This document shows positions 8,889 through 19,578 of a stretch of DNA of 64,000 nt, in pieces (the first letter of the stretch is position 1; the number at the start of each line of letters is the position of its first letter). Source of the stretch: Xenophilus azovorans DSM 13620 (GTDB lineage: Bacteria; Pseudomonadota; Gammaproteobacteria; Burkholderiales; Burkholderiaceae_C); assembly GCF_000745855.1 (NCBI RefSeq), contig NZ_JQKD01000005.1, positions 242,955 through 306,954 on the forward strand, written 5' to 3'. The notes beneath the pieces were generated by a model that made no database searches, was not told the DNA's origin, and saw only the letters and a program-made list of their open reading frames with translations. Both the position numbers and the translations under genes were made by a program.

Positions 8889-9799
8889 GCAGCCCGTCGC
8901 CTGCAATGAGCATCCGGGCCGGCGCGGAGATTCCGCTGTGCCAGCCTCCCGATCCAGCTCCCCGCAAGCCCCGGCTGGTCTGCCCGCCGGGGACCGCGGA
9001 TTGCCATGTGCATGTCTACGGCCCCGCTGACCGCTATCCGGTGGCCGCGACGCGCGCCTTCGATGTGCCCGATGCCTTGCCGGCGCAGCTGCGCGCGTTG
9101 CACGACACCCTGGGCGTTGAGCGCCTAGTGCTCGTGCAGCCCAGCGGCTACGGCACCGACAACCGCCGGCACCTAGCGGCGGTGGCCGAGCTGGGCCGGC
9201 CGGCGCGCGTCGTCGTCGCGCTGCGGGCCGACGTGCAGGAGGCCGAACTGGACCGCCTGCACGAAGTCGGCGTGCGGGGAGTGCGCTACAACATCGGCCA
9301 TGCCGGCGCCGTCCCGCTGGCCGAGATGCCGACGCTCGCGGCGCGCATCGCCCGCCTGGGCTGGCATGTGCAGCTCCACGTCATGGATGACCAGGGCCGG
9401 GCTCCGCTGGCCGAGATGGAGCCCACCCTGCGCGAACTGCCCACCGATGTCGTGATTGACCACATGGGCTCTCTCAGGCCCGGTGACGGCTTGGGGCAGC
9501 CTGGCTTCCAGGCGCTGCTGAGGCTGGTAAACAAGGGGCGATGCTGGGTCAAGCTGTCCTGCGGCTACCGGATGTCGGCACTCCCTCCGCCGTACGAGGA
9601 CATGGTGCCCTACATCCAGGCGCTGCTGGCCGCCCGGCCGGACCGCCTGGTATGGGCCAGCGACTGGCCGCACGTCTCGTTCAAGGGCGAGATGCCCAAC
9701 ACCACGGACCTGCTGGACCAGATGCTGACTTGGGTGCCCGACGAAGCGCTGCGCCACCGGATCCTGGTGCGCAACCCCGAGCAGTTGTACGGGTTCTGA
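8885..9799 (+). CDS. amidohydrolase-family (PDC hydrolase-like) metal-dependent hydrolase
   Basis: A 304-residue TIM-barrel hydrolase of the amidohydrolase-2 family, which includes 2-pyrone-4,6-dicarboxylate (PDC) lactonase. The N-terminal metal motif reads ADCHVHVYGP (about residues 40-50), and the C-terminal catalytic aspartate lies in ASDWPHV near 260. It is a distant paralogue of pmdD in this window. It is translationally coupled to the cupin by an ATGA overlap; an internal ATG at 8906 is an alternative start. It probably hydrolyses a lactone or related ring-cleavage product. Confidence 0.8.
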   Translation: MSSPSPAMSIRAGAEIPLCQPPDPAPRKPRLVCPPGTADCHVHVYGPADRYPVAATRAFDVPDALPAQLRALHDTLGVERLVLVQPSGYGTDNRRHLAAVAELGRPARVVVALRADVQEAELDRLHEVGVRGVRYNIGHAGAVPLAEMPTLAARIARLGWHVQLHVMDDQGRAPLAEMEPTLRELPTDVVIDHMGSLRPGDGLGQPGFQALLRLVNKGRCWVKLSCGYRMSALPPPYEDMVPYIQALLAARPDRLVWASDWPHVSFKGEMPNTTDLLDQMLTWVPDEALRHRILVRNPEQLYGF

Positions 9800-9855
9800 G
9801 CGGCCCGCTCCGGCGCCGCCGACCCCCCCGCGATCACGAGAAATAGGAGACCCCC

Positions 9856-10863
9856 ATGCCCATGTTCCATCTGCTGCGCCGCGTGGCGCCGCGCGCCGCG
9901 CTGTTCGTCCCGATGCTTATGCTGCCGGTCCTGCCCGCCGCGGCGCAGGCGCAGGCGCAGGCCGCGACCAGCTTCCCCGCCAGGCCGGTGCGCCTGATCG
10001 TGCCCTTCCCGGCCGGCGGTCCCGCCGACGTGCTGGGCCGCGCGATCGCGCAACGCCTGTCCGAGAAGTGGCGCCAGCCCGTCGTCGTGGACAACAAGGG
10101 CGGGGCCAACACGCTGATCGCGGCGCAGGAGGCCGCCCGCGCCGCACCTGACGGCTACACCTTGTTCATGCCCTTGGATTCGACGTACACGCTGAACCCG
10201 GCGCTGTATTCGCGGCTGCCCTACGATCCGATCAAGGATTTCGCGTCCATCTCGATCGTCGCCCGCCAGTCCCTGGTGCTCACCGCAACCGACCGGACGC
10301 CCTTCAGGACGGTGGCCGACCTAGTGGCCGCCGCCCGGGCCCAGCCCGGCAGCATCAACTACGGCTCCAGCACCACGTCCACGCAGCTCGCGGGCGAGAT
10401 GTTCACGCGGCAGAGCGGCATCAAGCTGGTCCAGGTGCCATACCGCGGCGCCTCGGAGGTGGTGAAGGGAATGCTCTCGGGGGACGTCGAGGTCGCCTTC
10501 GACGGCATCGCGGCCAATGTCCCGCACATCCAGTCCGGGAAGATCCGCGCCCTGGCCACGACGGGCCCGGTCCGTTCCGCGGCCTTGCCCGACGTGCCGA
10601 CGCTGGCGGAGGCCGGACTCAAGGGCTACGAGCTGTTGATGTGGAATGCACTGTCCGCGCCCGCCGGCACGCCGCGGGCGATCATCGACAAGATCCACAA
10701 GGACGTCATGGAGGTCGTGCAGCGCAAGGAAGTGAGGGACCAGCTCATGGTGTTCGGCCTGGAGACGGCGGGCACCACGCCCGAGGAGATGGACGAGACC
10801 ATCCGGCGGGAGACCGCCAAGTACGCGCCCCTGATCAAGGAGCTCGGACTCAAGCTGAACTGA
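9856..10863 (+). CDS. Bug/TctC-family periplasmic solute-binding receptor
   Basis: A 335-residue Bug receptor: signal peptide ending near AAAQAQA, then FPARPVRLIVPFPAGGPAD and PYRGASEV. ATG 9856 is preceded by TAGGAGA. It is the second such receptor in the same cluster, 56 bp after the amidohydrolase, and is close in type to the one at 7366, which suggests duplication or two related ligands. Confidence 0.85.
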   Translation: MPMFHLLRRVAPRAALFVPMLMLPVLPAAAQAQAQAATSFPARPVRLIVPFPAGGPADVLGRAIAQRLSEKWRQPVVVDNKGGANTLIAAQEAARAAPDGYTLFMPLDSTYTLNPALYSRLPYDPIKDFASISIVARQSLVLTATDRTPFRTVADLVAAARAQPGSINYGSSTTSTQLAGEMFTRQSGIKLVQVPYRGASEVVKGMLSGDVEVAFDGIAANVPHIQSGKIRALATTGPVRSAALPDVPTLAEAGLKGYELLMWNALSAPAGTPRAIIDKIHKDVMEVVQRKEVRDQLMVFGLETAGTTPEEMDETIRRETAKYAPLIKELGLKLN

Positions 10864-10876
10864 GGTGCGTACCGGC

Positions 10877-11614
10877 ATGACCGCCCCAGCACTCGACTAC
10901 GGATCGGGCGGGCGCATCGGCGTGCTGCTGCCCTCCGTGAACCAGGCTGCCGAGCCGCAACTGCGCGCGATGCTTCCTGCCGACATCGCCATCGCGGTCA
11001 CGCGGCTGAAGCTCGTGGACAGTTCGGAGGCGAGCCTGCTGGGCATGGCCCGGGACGTCGAGCGTGCCGCCGAGCTGCTCGCGGACGCGGGCGTCGGCAT
11101 CGTGGTGTTCCATTGCACCGCCGTGTCGACCTACAGCGCCGAGCTCGAGGCGTCGATTCTCGCGCGCATCCGGTCCGCGACCGGACTGCCCTGCGTGGCC
11201 ACGTCGCAGGCCCTGGTGGCGGCGCTGCAGGCCCTGCCGGCGCGGCGGGTGGTGCTGCTCTCCCCGTACACGGCGGCCGTCAACGAACGGGAGGCTGCTT
11301 ACTTTGCCCAGCATGGATTCGAGATCCTCGGCAACGTCGGCATGGATTGCAGCACCGGTCGCGAGATGATGGCGATCGCGCCGCAGGCGTGGCACGCGTT
11401 CGCCACGGGCCATGCCCATGCGCTGGCGGACGCATACGTCCTCAGCTGCACCACCGTGCGGACGGCCGAAACCATCGAGACCCTGGAGCGCTCCCTGGGA
11501 CGGCCCGTCGTCACGAGCAACACGGCCGTGGCCTGGTACTGCATGCGCAAGCTTGGCGTAGCGGCAGGGGTTCCAGGCTACGGGCGCCTGCTAGCCCGCG
11601 CCGGCGCTGCCTGA
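10877..11614 (+). CDS. Asp/Glu racemase superfamily protein (maleate isomerase/arylmalonate decarboxylase type)
   Basis: A protein of about 245 residues of the Asp/Glu racemase superfamily, in which a pair of cysteines does acid-base or nucleophilic chemistry. Both are present: FHCTA (Cys about 80) and LSCTTVRT (Cys about 191). The family includes maleate cis-trans isomerase and arylmalonate decarboxylase; maleate isomerisation would fit the end of a ring-cleavage pathway. GAGG lies 11 nt before ATG 10877; a GTG at 10865 is an alternative start. It is the last gene of the cluster, 13 bp after the receptor. Confidence 0.75.
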   Translation: MTAPALDYGSGGRIGVLLPSVNQAAEPQLRAMLPADIAIAVTRLKLVDSSEASLLGMARDVERAAELLADAGVGIVVFHCTAVSTYSAELEASILARIRSATGLPCVATSQALVAALQALPARRVVLLSPYTAAVNEREAAYFAQHGFEILGNVGMDCSTGREMMAIAPQAWHAFATGHAHALADAYVLSCTTVRTAETIETLERSLGRPVVTSNTAVAWYCMRKLGVAAGVPGYGRLLARAGAA

Positions 11615-11764
11615 GGGGGGACGAGGCGCGGCCTGACCGCTGGAAGAGGGCGGGGCGGAGCCCCCGCCTGGGCCTTCCTGCCCTCGCGCCGTACTAAGCC
11701 CTGGCTGCAGGGCGCTCGCGGCACCGCAAAGGCGGGCTGGCGGGTTCCACGCGCCCCCGCGGGC

Positions 11765-12766
11765 TTAGAAGGCTTCGGTGTCGACCTCGTTCGCGCTCTG
11801 CGCGCTGTAGCGCTGACCGACCACGGTGAGTTCGTTGATCAGAACGTTCAGCCGCGCGATCATCGCGGCGGGCAGCCGCACGTTGGCGGCGCCCAGGTCG
11901 TCCCGCAGGTGTTCCACGCTCGTAGTGCCGGGGATGGGGACGATGTGGCCGCCCTGGTGCAGCAGCCAGGCCAGGGCCAACTGCGCTGGGGTGCAGCCGG
12001 CGTCCCGGGCGATCCTGCGGTAGCCGTCCAGCAGCTTCAGGTTGGCCGCGTAGGCCTCGGGCGCGAAGCGCGGCATGGCGCGGCGGATGTCCTTTTCATG
12101 GAGTGTGCCCACGTCCGTGAGGTCGCCGCAGAGGAAGCCGCGCGCCAGGGGACTGAAGGCCACGAAGCCCGCGCCCAGCTCGCGGCATGCGTCGAGGACC
12201 GCGATCTCCGGGTTGCGCGTCCATAGGGAGTACTCGGTCTGCACTGCGGTGACGGGGTGCACGGCGTGCGCGCGGCGCAACGTGGCGGCGGAGACCTCCG
12301 ACAGGCCGATCGCCCGCACCTTGCCTGCCGCAACCAGCCGCGACAGCTCGCCGACCGAGTCCTCGATGGGAACCCGCTTGTCCCAGCGGTGCAGGTAGTA
12401 CAGGTCGATCACGTCGGTGCCCAGGCGGCGCAGGCTGTCCTCGCAATTGGTGCGCAGCGTGGCGGGGCGGCCGTCGATTACGCGGCGCGTCACGCCGTCC
12501 TCGCCCTTCACGCCGGCCATGCCGCCCTTGCTGCACAGCGTGATGCGCTGGCGATGGGGCCGGAGGACGCGGCCTACCAGCTCCTCGTTGGCACCGAAGC
12601 CGTACAGCGCTGCCGTGTCGAACAGCGTCACGCCGGCATCCAGAGCCGCCAGCAGCACGCGCTCGCCGGTGTCGGCGGAGACGGGTGCGCCGTAGGCGTG
12701 CGAGAGGTTCATGCAGCCCAGACCGATGGCGCTGACTTCGAATGGGCCGAGGGTGCGTGTCTGCAT
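11765..12766 (-). CDS. aldo/keto reductase
   Basis: A 333-residue aldo/keto reductase, an NADPH-dependent carbonyl reductase with a TIM barrel. The catalytic tetrad is intact: Asp50 and Tyr55 (FDTAALYG), Lys80 (LCSKGG) and His126 (YYLHRWD). The closest named group is the YajO/general aldo-keto reductase type. GGGAGAA precedes the ATG. It lies 78 bp downstream of pmdC on the same strand and may be read through from the pmd operon, though no AKR belongs to the known 4,5-cleavage pathway. Confidence 0.85.
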   Translation of the reverse strand: MQTRTLGPFEVSAIGLGCMNLSHAYGAPVSADTGERVLLAALDAGVTLFDTAALYGFGANEELVGRVLRPHRQRITLCSKGGMAGVKGEDGVTRRVIDGRPATLRTNCEDSLRRLGTDVIDLYYLHRWDKRVPIEDSVGELSRLVAAGKVRAIGLSEVSAATLRRAHAVHPVTAVQTEYSLWTRNPEIAVLDACRELGAGFVAFSPLARGFLCGDLTDVGTLHEKDIRRAMPRFAPEAYAANLKLLDGYRRIARDAGCTPAQLALAWLLHQGGHIVPIPGTTSVEHLRDDLGAANVRLPAAMIARLNVLINELTVVGQRYSAQSANEVDTEAF

Positions 12767-12844
12767 TGCGCTTCTCCCAGGAAGAACGCCCGCGGCGCCT
12801 GCCGCGTATGCGTTGGAAACGATACGGTGCCGACCGGCGCGGAC

Positions 12845-13792
12845 TCAGCTCAACTGCCGTTCCAGACCGTGCAGCACCTGGTAGCACGGCAGCACCTGCG
12901 CCACGCTGGCGTTGGGCTCGCGGCCTTCGCGGATGGCGGCGAAGAACTCGCGGTCCTGCAGCTCGATGCCGTTCATGCTCACATCCACCTTGCTCACATC
13001 GATCTTCTCTTCCTTGCCGTTCACCAGGTCGTCGTAGCGCGCGATGTAGGTGGCCGTGTCGCCGATGTAGCGGAAGAAGGTGCCCAGCGGGCCATCGCTG
13101 TTGAAGCTCAAGGAGAGCGTGCAGATGGCGCCGTTGGCGGCCTTGAGCTGGATGCTCATGTCCATGGCGATGCCCAAATCCTTGTGGATGGGGCCCTGGA
13201 TGGCGTTGGCTTTGACGATGGGGCTGCCGGCCTGGTAGGCGAACAGGTCCACGGTGTGGGCGGCGTGGTGCCACAGCAGGTGGTCCGTCCAACTGCGCGG
13301 CTGGCCCAGCGCGTTCATGTTGGTGCGGCGGAAGAAGTAGGTCTGCACGTCCATCTGCTGGATGTGGAATTCGCCGGCCTCGATTTTTTGGTGCACGTAC
13401 TGGTGGCTGGGGTTGAAGCGGCGGGTGTGGCCGCACATGGCCACCAGGCCGGTCTGCTTCTGCAGGGCGACGACCTTCTCGCCATCGGCCAGCACGTCGC
13501 ACAGCGGGATCTCGACCTGCACGTGCTTGCCGGCTTCGAGGCAGGCGATGGACTGGCTGGCGTGCATCTGCGTGGGCGTGCACAGGATGACGGCGTCCAC
13601 TTCCTTGATCGCCAGGCTGTCCTTCAGGTCGGTGGTGACGTGCTGGATGCCGTACTTGTCGGCCACTTCGCGGGTCTTGGTCAAGTCGCGGCTGATGAGG
13701 GAGACGACTTTGACGTCCGGGATGTTCTTGATGCCGTCCAGGTGCTTGATGCCGAAGGCGCCGGCACCGGCCAGGGCTACTTTGATGGTCAT
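12845..13792 (-). CDS. pmdC: 4-carboxy-2-hydroxymuconate-6-semialdehyde dehydrogenase (LigC type)
   Basis: A 315-residue Gfo/Idh/MocA-family dehydrogenase, the same length as Sphingobium LigC. The Rossmann motif GAGAFG is at residues 9-14, and the EIPLC and GHTRRFNPSH segments match the LigC group. It oxidises the ring-cleavage product of protocatechuate (as its hemiacetal) to 2-pyrone-4,6-dicarboxylate with NAD(P)+. AAAGGA lies upstream of the ATG. It is the last gene of pmdEFDABC, 42 bp after pmdB. Confidence 0.88.
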   Translation of the reverse strand: MTIKVALAGAGAFGIKHLDGIKNIPDVKVVSLISRDLTKTREVADKYGIQHVTTDLKDSLAIKEVDAVILCTPTQMHASQSIACLEAGKHVQVEIPLCDVLADGEKVVALQKQTGLVAMCGHTRRFNPSHQYVHQKIEAGEFHIQQMDVQTYFFRRTNMNALGQPRSWTDHLLWHHAAHTVDLFAYQAGSPIVKANAIQGPIHKDLGIAMDMSIQLKAANGAICTLSLSFNSDGPLGTFFRYIGDTATYIARYDDLVNGKEEKIDVSKVDVSMNGIELQDREFFAAIREGREPNASVAQVLPCYQVLHGLERQLS

Positions 13793-13834
13793 GGTGGGGG
13801 TCCTTTATGCGGGTCGAATCGGGATCAGCCAGCC

Positions 13835-15134
<1,300 letters not shown>

Positions 15135-15135
15135 G

Positions 15136-16056
15136 TCAGTTTTCCTCGGGCCAGTAGAGGCGCATGGGGTTATCGACCAACAGCTTCTTCTGCAGCTCCG
15201 CCGTGGGCGCGATGTGGGGGATGAAGTCCACCAGCAGGCCGTCGTCGGGCATGTGGTCCTTGAGGTTGGGGTGCGGCCAGTCAGTGCCCCAGAGCACGCG
15301 GTCGGGGAACGCCTCGACCACCTTGCGGGCGAAGGGCACCACGTCGGCATAGGCGTTCTGTTCGCCGTTCAGCGCCTTGGGGCCGGTAACGGACAGGCGC
15401 TCGGGGCAGCTCACCTTGCTCCACACGTTGGGGTGCTCGCGCATGAATTTGAGGAACAGCGCGAACTCGGGGCCGGCCACCGGCTTGCTCACGTCGGGGC
15501 GGCCCATGTGGTCCACCACCACGGTGGTGGGCAGGCTGGTGAAGAAGTCCCACAGCTCGGGCAAATCCACGGCCTCGAAGTAGATGACCACGTGCCAGCC
15601 GAGCTGGGCGATGCGCCCCGCGATCTCCATCAGCTCGTCCTTGGGCGTGAAGTCCACCAGCCGCTTCACGAAATTGAAGCGCACGCCGCGCACACCAGCG
15701 TCGTGCAGTTGCTGCAGTTCATCGTCGGTGATGGAGCGGCGGACGGTGGCGACGCCGCGTGCCTTGCCGCCCGAATGCACTAGCGCATCGACCATGGCCC
15801 GGTTGTCCGCGCCGTGGCAGGTGGCCTGCACGACCACGTTGCGGGCAAAGCCCAGGTGGTCGCGCAGGGCATAGAGCTGCTGCTTGCTCGCGTCGCAGGG
15901 CGTGTACTTGCGCTCGGGCGCGTAGGGGAATTCGGCGCCGGGGCCGAAGACGTGGCAGTGCGCGTCCACGCTGCCAGGCGGCACCTGGAAGCGCGGCTTG
16001 CTCGGGCCTGCGTACCAGTCCAGCCAGCCGGGGGTCTTGGTGAATTCAGTGGTCAT
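15136..16056 (-). CDS. pmdD: 2-pyrone-4,6-dicarboxylate hydrolase (LigI type)
   Basis: A 306-residue amidohydrolase-superfamily lactonase that opens 2-pyrone-4,6-dicarboxylate to 4-oxalomesaconate. It has the N-terminal DAHCHVFGPG motif, a central MVVDHMG-like histidine segment (VVDHMGRPD), and the catalytic Asp of WGTDWPHP near the C-terminus. Its place between the aldolase and dioxygenase genes is that of pmdD in Comamonas. The ribosome site is weak (AAAAG), and a hairpin repeat separates it from pmdF. Confidence 0.92.
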   Translation of the reverse strand: MTTEFTKTPGWLDWYAGPSKPRFQVPPGSVDAHCHVFGPGAEFPYAPERKYTPCDASKQQLYALRDHLGFARNVVVQATCHGADNRAMVDALVHSGGKARGVATVRRSITDDELQQLHDAGVRGVRFNFVKRLVDFTPKDELMEIAGRIAQLGWHVVIYFEAVDLPELWDFFTSLPTTVVVDHMGRPDVSKPVAGPEFALFLKFMREHPNVWSKVSCPERLSVTGPKALNGEQNAYADVVPFARKVVEAFPDRVLWGTDWPHPNLKDHMPDDGLLVDFIPHIAPTAELQKKLLVDNPMRLYWPEEN

Positions 16057-16060
16057 TTGC

Positions 16061-16120
16061 TTTTAATTTGATAGCTGCTTGCGCTTGCTACATAAGCGCT
16101 ATATGCCAAAAACACTTGAA
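16061..16120. repeat. Comamonadaceae-type interspersed hairpin repeat
   Basis: The 65-bp gap between pmdF and pmdD is AT-rich and carries TTTGATAGCTGCTTGCGCTT followed by AAGCGCTA, with a GCGCTT/AAGCGC stem. I recognise this from memory as resembling a short intergenic repeat that is frequent in Acidovorax, Delftia and related genomes. Inside an operon it may act as an mRNA-stabilising or attenuating hairpin. Copy number cannot be checked here. Confidence 0.55.
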
Positions 16121-16121
16121 A

Positions 16122-16805
16122 TCAATCGATGTAACGCAGGCCCGCCTTCTCCAGTGCGGGGCGCATGTTGTACATATCGAGGCCCAGCACGCCGCTGGCC
16201 AGCTTGGCGCGCTTTTCACCCTCGAAGCTCTCGCGCTTTTGCGCAGCGGCCAAGGTCTCTGCCGCGCGGGCGGCGGGCACACACACCACGCCGTCGTCAT
16301 CGGCCACGATCACGTCGCCGGGCGTGACCAGCGCACCGGCGCACACCACGGGAATGTTCACCGAGCCCAGCGTGGCCTTGATGGTGCCCTTGCTGCTGAT
16401 GGCGCGGCTCCACACGGGGAAGCCCATTTCCTGCAGCGTCTTCACGTCGCGCACGCCCGCGTCGATGACCAACGCGCGTGCGCCACGCGCCTGGAACGAG
16501 GTGGCCAGCAGGTCGCCAAAGTAGCCATCGGTGCACTCGGAGGTGACGGCCGCCACCACGATGTCGCCGGGCTGGATCTGCTCGGCCGCCACATGCATCA
16601 TCCAGTTGTCTCCCGGCTGCAGCAGCACGGTGACCGCCGTGCCGCTGACCTGCTGGCCGCTGTAGATGGGCCGCATATAGGGCTTGAGCAAACCCACGCG
16701 GCCCATGGCCTCGTGCACGGTGGCCGAGCCCAGGGCCGCCAAGCCGTCGGCGGCTGCGCGGCCGGCGCGGGTGATGTTGCGGTAGACAACGCCGAGTTCG
16801 TACAT
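16122..16805 (-). CDS. pmdF: 4-carboxy-4-hydroxy-2-oxoadipate aldolase (LigK type)
   Basis: A 227-residue RraA-fold class II aldolase that splits 4-carboxy-4-hydroxy-2-oxoadipate into pyruvate and oxaloacetate, the last step of protocatechuate 4,5-cleavage. The metal/substrate motif DAGVRD (about residues 118-123) and the [12 protein letters not shown] segment typical of the HMG/CHA aldolases are present. Its ATG is one base from the stop of pmdE, with AAAGGGG upstream. Confidence 0.92.
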   Translation of the reverse strand: MYELGVVYRNITRAGRAAADGLAALGSATVHEAMGRVGLLKPYMRPIYSGQQVSGTAVTVLLQPGDNWMMHVAAEQIQPGDIVVAAVTSECTDGYFGDLLATSFQARGARALVIDAGVRDVKTLQEMGFPVWSRAISSKGTIKATLGSVNIPVVCAGALVTPGDVIVADDDGVVCVPAARAAETLAAAQKRESFEGEKRAKLASGVLGLDMYNMRPALEKAGLRYID

Positions 16806-16806
16806 G

Positions 16807-17841
16807 TCAGAGCCCCTTTGCTTTCAGGCGCGCATCAAGGCGCGGGAACACGCGGCGCACGTTGCCTTCGTAGACCTGGTGCTTGTCTTCGGCGCTCAGA
16901 ATCTTCGACGCTTCGATGTAGCGCTTGGTGTCGTCGTAGTAGTTGCCGGTGGTGGGGTCGATGCCCCGCACGGCGCCAATCATTTCGCTGGCAAACAGCA
17001 CGTTCTTCACCGGGATCACGGTGTTCAGCAGGTCGATGCCGGGCTGGTGGTACACGCAGGTGTCAAAGAACACGTTGTTCATCAGGTGGTCATCCAGCAG
17101 CGGCTTCTTCATCTCCTGCGCCAGGCCGCGAAAGCGCCCCCAGTGGTAGGGCACGGCACCGCCGCCATGCGGGATGAGGAATTTGAGCGTGGGGAAGTCC
17201 TTGAACAGGTCGCCCTGGATCAGCTGCATGAAGGCCGTCGTGTCGGCGTTGAGATAGTGCGCGCCCGTGGTGTGGAAGCACGCATTGCAGCTCGTGCTCA
17301 CGTGGACCATGGCGGGCAGGTCGTACTCCACCATCTTTTCGTAGATGGGGTACCAGTGTTTGTCGGTCAGCGGCGGGCTGGTCCAGTGGCCGCCGGAAGG
17401 GTCGGGGTTCAGGTTGATGCCCACGGCGCCGTAGTCCTTGACGCACTTCTCCAGCTCGGGGATGCAGGTCGCGGGGTCCACGCCCGGGCTTTGCGGCAGC
17501 ATCGCCACGGGCACGAAGTGGTCGGGGAACAGCTCGCTCACGCGGAAGCACAGTTCGTTGCAGATGGCGGCCCAGGTGCTCGACACGTTGAAGTCGCCGA
17601 TGTGGTGCGCCATGAAGCTCGCGCGCGGGCTGAACAGGGTGATGTCGCTGCCGCGCTCCTTCATCAGGCGCAGCTGGTTGGTCTCGATGGACTCGCGCAG
17701 CTCGTCGTCGCTGATCTTCAGGTCGGCCACTTGGGGCATGGCCGCCGGGTCCTTGATACCGGCGATCTGCGCGTTGCGCCAGTTCTCCAGCGCCTTGGGG
17801 GCCGTGGTGTAGTGGCCGTGGCAGTCGATGATGAGGCTCAT
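16807..17841 (-). CDS. pmdE: 4-oxalomesaconate hydratase (LigJ type)
   Basis: A 344-residue amidohydrolase-fold hydratase that adds water to 4-oxalomesaconate to form 4-carboxy-4-hydroxy-2-oxoadipate. The zinc motif DCHGHY is at residues 6-11, with further ligand segments MVHVS, LIPHGGG and ASEMIG. The start ATG follows GGAG. It is the first recognised catabolic gene of the operon; the usual Comamonas partners pmdU (tautomerase) and pmdK (transporter), which precede it there, are absent here. Confidence 0.93.
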   Translation of the reverse strand: MSLIIDCHGHYTTAPKALENWRNAQIAGIKDPAAMPQVADLKISDDELRESIETNQLRLMKERGSDITLFSPRASFMAHHIGDFNVSSTWAAICNELCFRVSELFPDHFVPVAMLPQSPGVDPATCIPELEKCVKDYGAVGINLNPDPSGGHWTSPPLTDKHWYPIYEKMVEYDLPAMVHVSTSCNACFHTTGAHYLNADTTAFMQLIQGDLFKDFPTLKFLIPHGGGAVPYHWGRFRGLAQEMKKPLLDDHLMNNVFFDTCVYHQPGIDLLNTVIPVKNVLFASEMIGAVRGIDPTTGNYYDDTKRYIEASKILSAEDKHQVYEGNVRRVFPRLDARLKAKGL

Positions 17842-17881
17842 TGCGTGGTGCTCCGTGGGTGTCTGCAGGTGGTGGTCGGGG

Positions 17882-18571
17882 TCATGCCGGCTCCATGCCC
17901 TGCCGCCGCTTGGCGTCCGAGGCGGCGGGCGAGGCGAGGAAGTCGAGCAGCGCCTGGGCCGCCGCCGGCTGTGCGCTGGTGGTCGCCACGCCCGACGAGA
18001 ACGTGGTCGTGATCTGGATCGCGGGCGGCAGCGGGCCGACGACGGTGATGCCTTGCACGTGCAGCAGTTCGCTCAGTTGCTGGAAGCCGAGCTCCACCTC
18101 GCCTCGCGCCACCAGCGATCCCACGGGCACGCCGGGCGGGGCCTGTACCGTGCGGCCGGCCACTTGGTCGGCAATGCCCCAGCGCTCGAACAGTTTGGTC
18201 AGCGCCACGCCGCTCGGACCGGTGGAGACGCTGATGCTACGCGCGACCAGCACGGCGCTGCGCACCGCGTCTTCCGAGCCCAGGTCGGGCAGCGGCGCAC
18301 CGGTGCGCACGGCCACGGCAACGCCGGAGCACACCCAGTCGGTCTTGCTGCCTGCGACGATGGCACCGGAGGCGATGAGTTTGTCGATGGCGTCGGAGGC
18401 GAGCACCACCACGTCGAAGAGCTCGCCGGCCTGCACGCGCTTGGCGGCGTCCACTCCGCCCACGGCCTCGATGACGGCGCGCTGGCCGCTGCGCTGCTCG
18501 TAGGTGGGCAGCAGCTCGGCCAGTACCTGGCGGGTGGCCATGGAGGAGATTCCACGAAGCGGAGCAGTCAT
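17882..18571 (-). CDS. ModA-like substrate-binding-fold protein without signal peptide
   Basis: A 229-residue protein with the fold of molybdate/sulfate ABC-transporter receptors (substrate-binding segments GGVDAAKRVQAGELFDVVVLAS and TGPSGVALTKLFERWGI-like). It begins directly with the mature-type first strand (LRGISSMATRQVL) and has no signal peptide or lipobox, so it may stay in the cytoplasm. It is the first gene of the pmd operon, 40 bp before pmdE, and faces a LysR gene. A ligand-binding role for a pathway intermediate is possible; no transporter genes accompany it. Confidence 0.65.
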   Translation of the reverse strand: MTAPLRGISSMATRQVLAELLPTYEQRSGQRAVIEAVGGVDAAKRVQAGELFDVVVLASDAIDKLIASGAIVAGSKTDWVCSGVAVAVRTGAPLPDLGSEDAVRSAVLVARSISVSTGPSGVALTKLFERWGIADQVAGRTVQAPPGVPVGSLVARGEVELGFQQLSELLHVQGITVVGPLPPAIQITTTFSSGVATTSAQPAAAQALLDFLASPAASDAKRRQGMEPA

Positions 18572-18578
18572 AGGATTG

Positions 18579-18590
18579 TTTGTCGACTAA
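18579..18590. promoter_or_regulatory. palindromic operator candidate between pmd and its LysR gene
   Basis: TTTGTCGACTAA differs at one base from the perfect palindrome TTAGTCGACTAA and matches the motif before the porin and before the gene at 21481. It lies 8 bp upstream of the ModA-like start codon, where a bound repressor could block transcription or initiation of the pmd operon. Confidence 0.4.
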
Positions 18591-18666
18591 GAATTTTGGA
18601 GTATTCTGCGGCAATTGCAGCTATACAAGAAGTGGCCGATTGGTCTACCAGATATCTCATTTGCCG

Positions 18667-19578
18667 ATGGATCTGAAGCAGCTCGAGTACTTTGTGCGGG
18701 TCGCCGAAATGGGCAGCTTCACCCATGCCGCGGCGGCCCTCGGCATGGCCCAGTCGGCCCTGAGCCGGCAGGTCCGGCTGCTGGAGGTGGAACTGCGCCA
18801 GAGCCTGCTGGTGCGCAACGGACGCGGCGTCACGCCCACGGAGGCGGGCAGGGTGCTGATCGACCATGGTCGGGGCATCCTGCACCAGATGGCGCGGGCG
18901 CGGGAGGACATGGAGCGCCTGCGCGGCGGCGTCTCGGGCGCCGTCGCCATCGGGCTGCCCAGCAGCGTGGCGCGCGTGATGGCGGTGCCACTCATGCGCG
19001 CGTTCCGCAAGGAAATGCCGGAGGCGCGGCTCTCGATCAGCGAAGGGCTTTCGAGCGAACTCCTGCGAGGGCTGGTCAGCGGCCGCCTGGACATCGTCGT
19101 GCTCTACAACGGCCAGCCGGTGCGCGATGTTGATGTGTCGCACCTCATGGACGAGGATCTGCTGCTCGTGCGCGCCCGCCCGCGCGGTCTGGCCGAGGAT
19201 CCGCCACCCGGCCCGATCGCGCTCACCGAGGTCGCGCGGCTGCCGCTGGTCATTCCCTCGCGCCCCAACGCGGTACGCATGCACGTGGAAGCCGAGATGG
19301 CGCTCATCGGCTGCCGGCCCGACATCGCGCTGGAGATCGACGGGGTCGCCGCCATCCTGGACATGGTGGCCGACGGGGCTGGGTACGCGGTGCTGCCGCG
19401 CAACGCGCTGCGCAATTCGCCAATTCCTTCTGCCTACAGCGCCCAGGTCATCGGGACGCCGCCGCTGCGCATAGCGCTGTCCCTGGCGACCAGCCTGCAA
19501 CGCCCCGCCACGCAGGTCCAGAAGGCCACGCTGGACCTGGTGCGGCTTACGGTCACCAAGGTCCTCCGACCGGAATGA
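18667..19578 (+). CDS. LysR-family transcriptional regulator, divergent to the pmd operon
   Basis: A 303-residue LysR regulator: N-terminal winged HTH (MDLKQLEYFVRVAEMGSF to about residue 60) and a C-terminal effector domain. The start at 18667 is the standard LysR N-terminus; a longer open frame from 18580 is not typical. Its divergent position, 95 bp from the pmd operon, makes it the likely pmd regulator, as LysR-type PmdR is in Comamonas sp. E6, but identity with PmdR is inference. A hairpin (CCGACCGG/CCGGTCGG) straddles its stop codon. Confidence 0.85.
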   Translation: MDLKQLEYFVRVAEMGSFTHAAAALGMAQSALSRQVRLLEVELRQSLLVRNGRGVTPTEAGRVLIDHGRGILHQMARAREDMERLRGGVSGAVAIGLPSSVARVMAVPLMRAFRKEMPEARLSISEGLSSELLRGLVSGRLDIVVLYNGQPVRDVDVSHLMDEDLLLVRARPRGLAEDPPPGPIALTEVARLPLVIPSRPNAVRMHVEAEMALIGCRPDIALEIDGVAAILDMVADGAGYAVLPRNALRNSPIPSAYSAQVIGTPPLRIALSLATSLQRPATQVQKATLDLVRLTVTKVLRPE

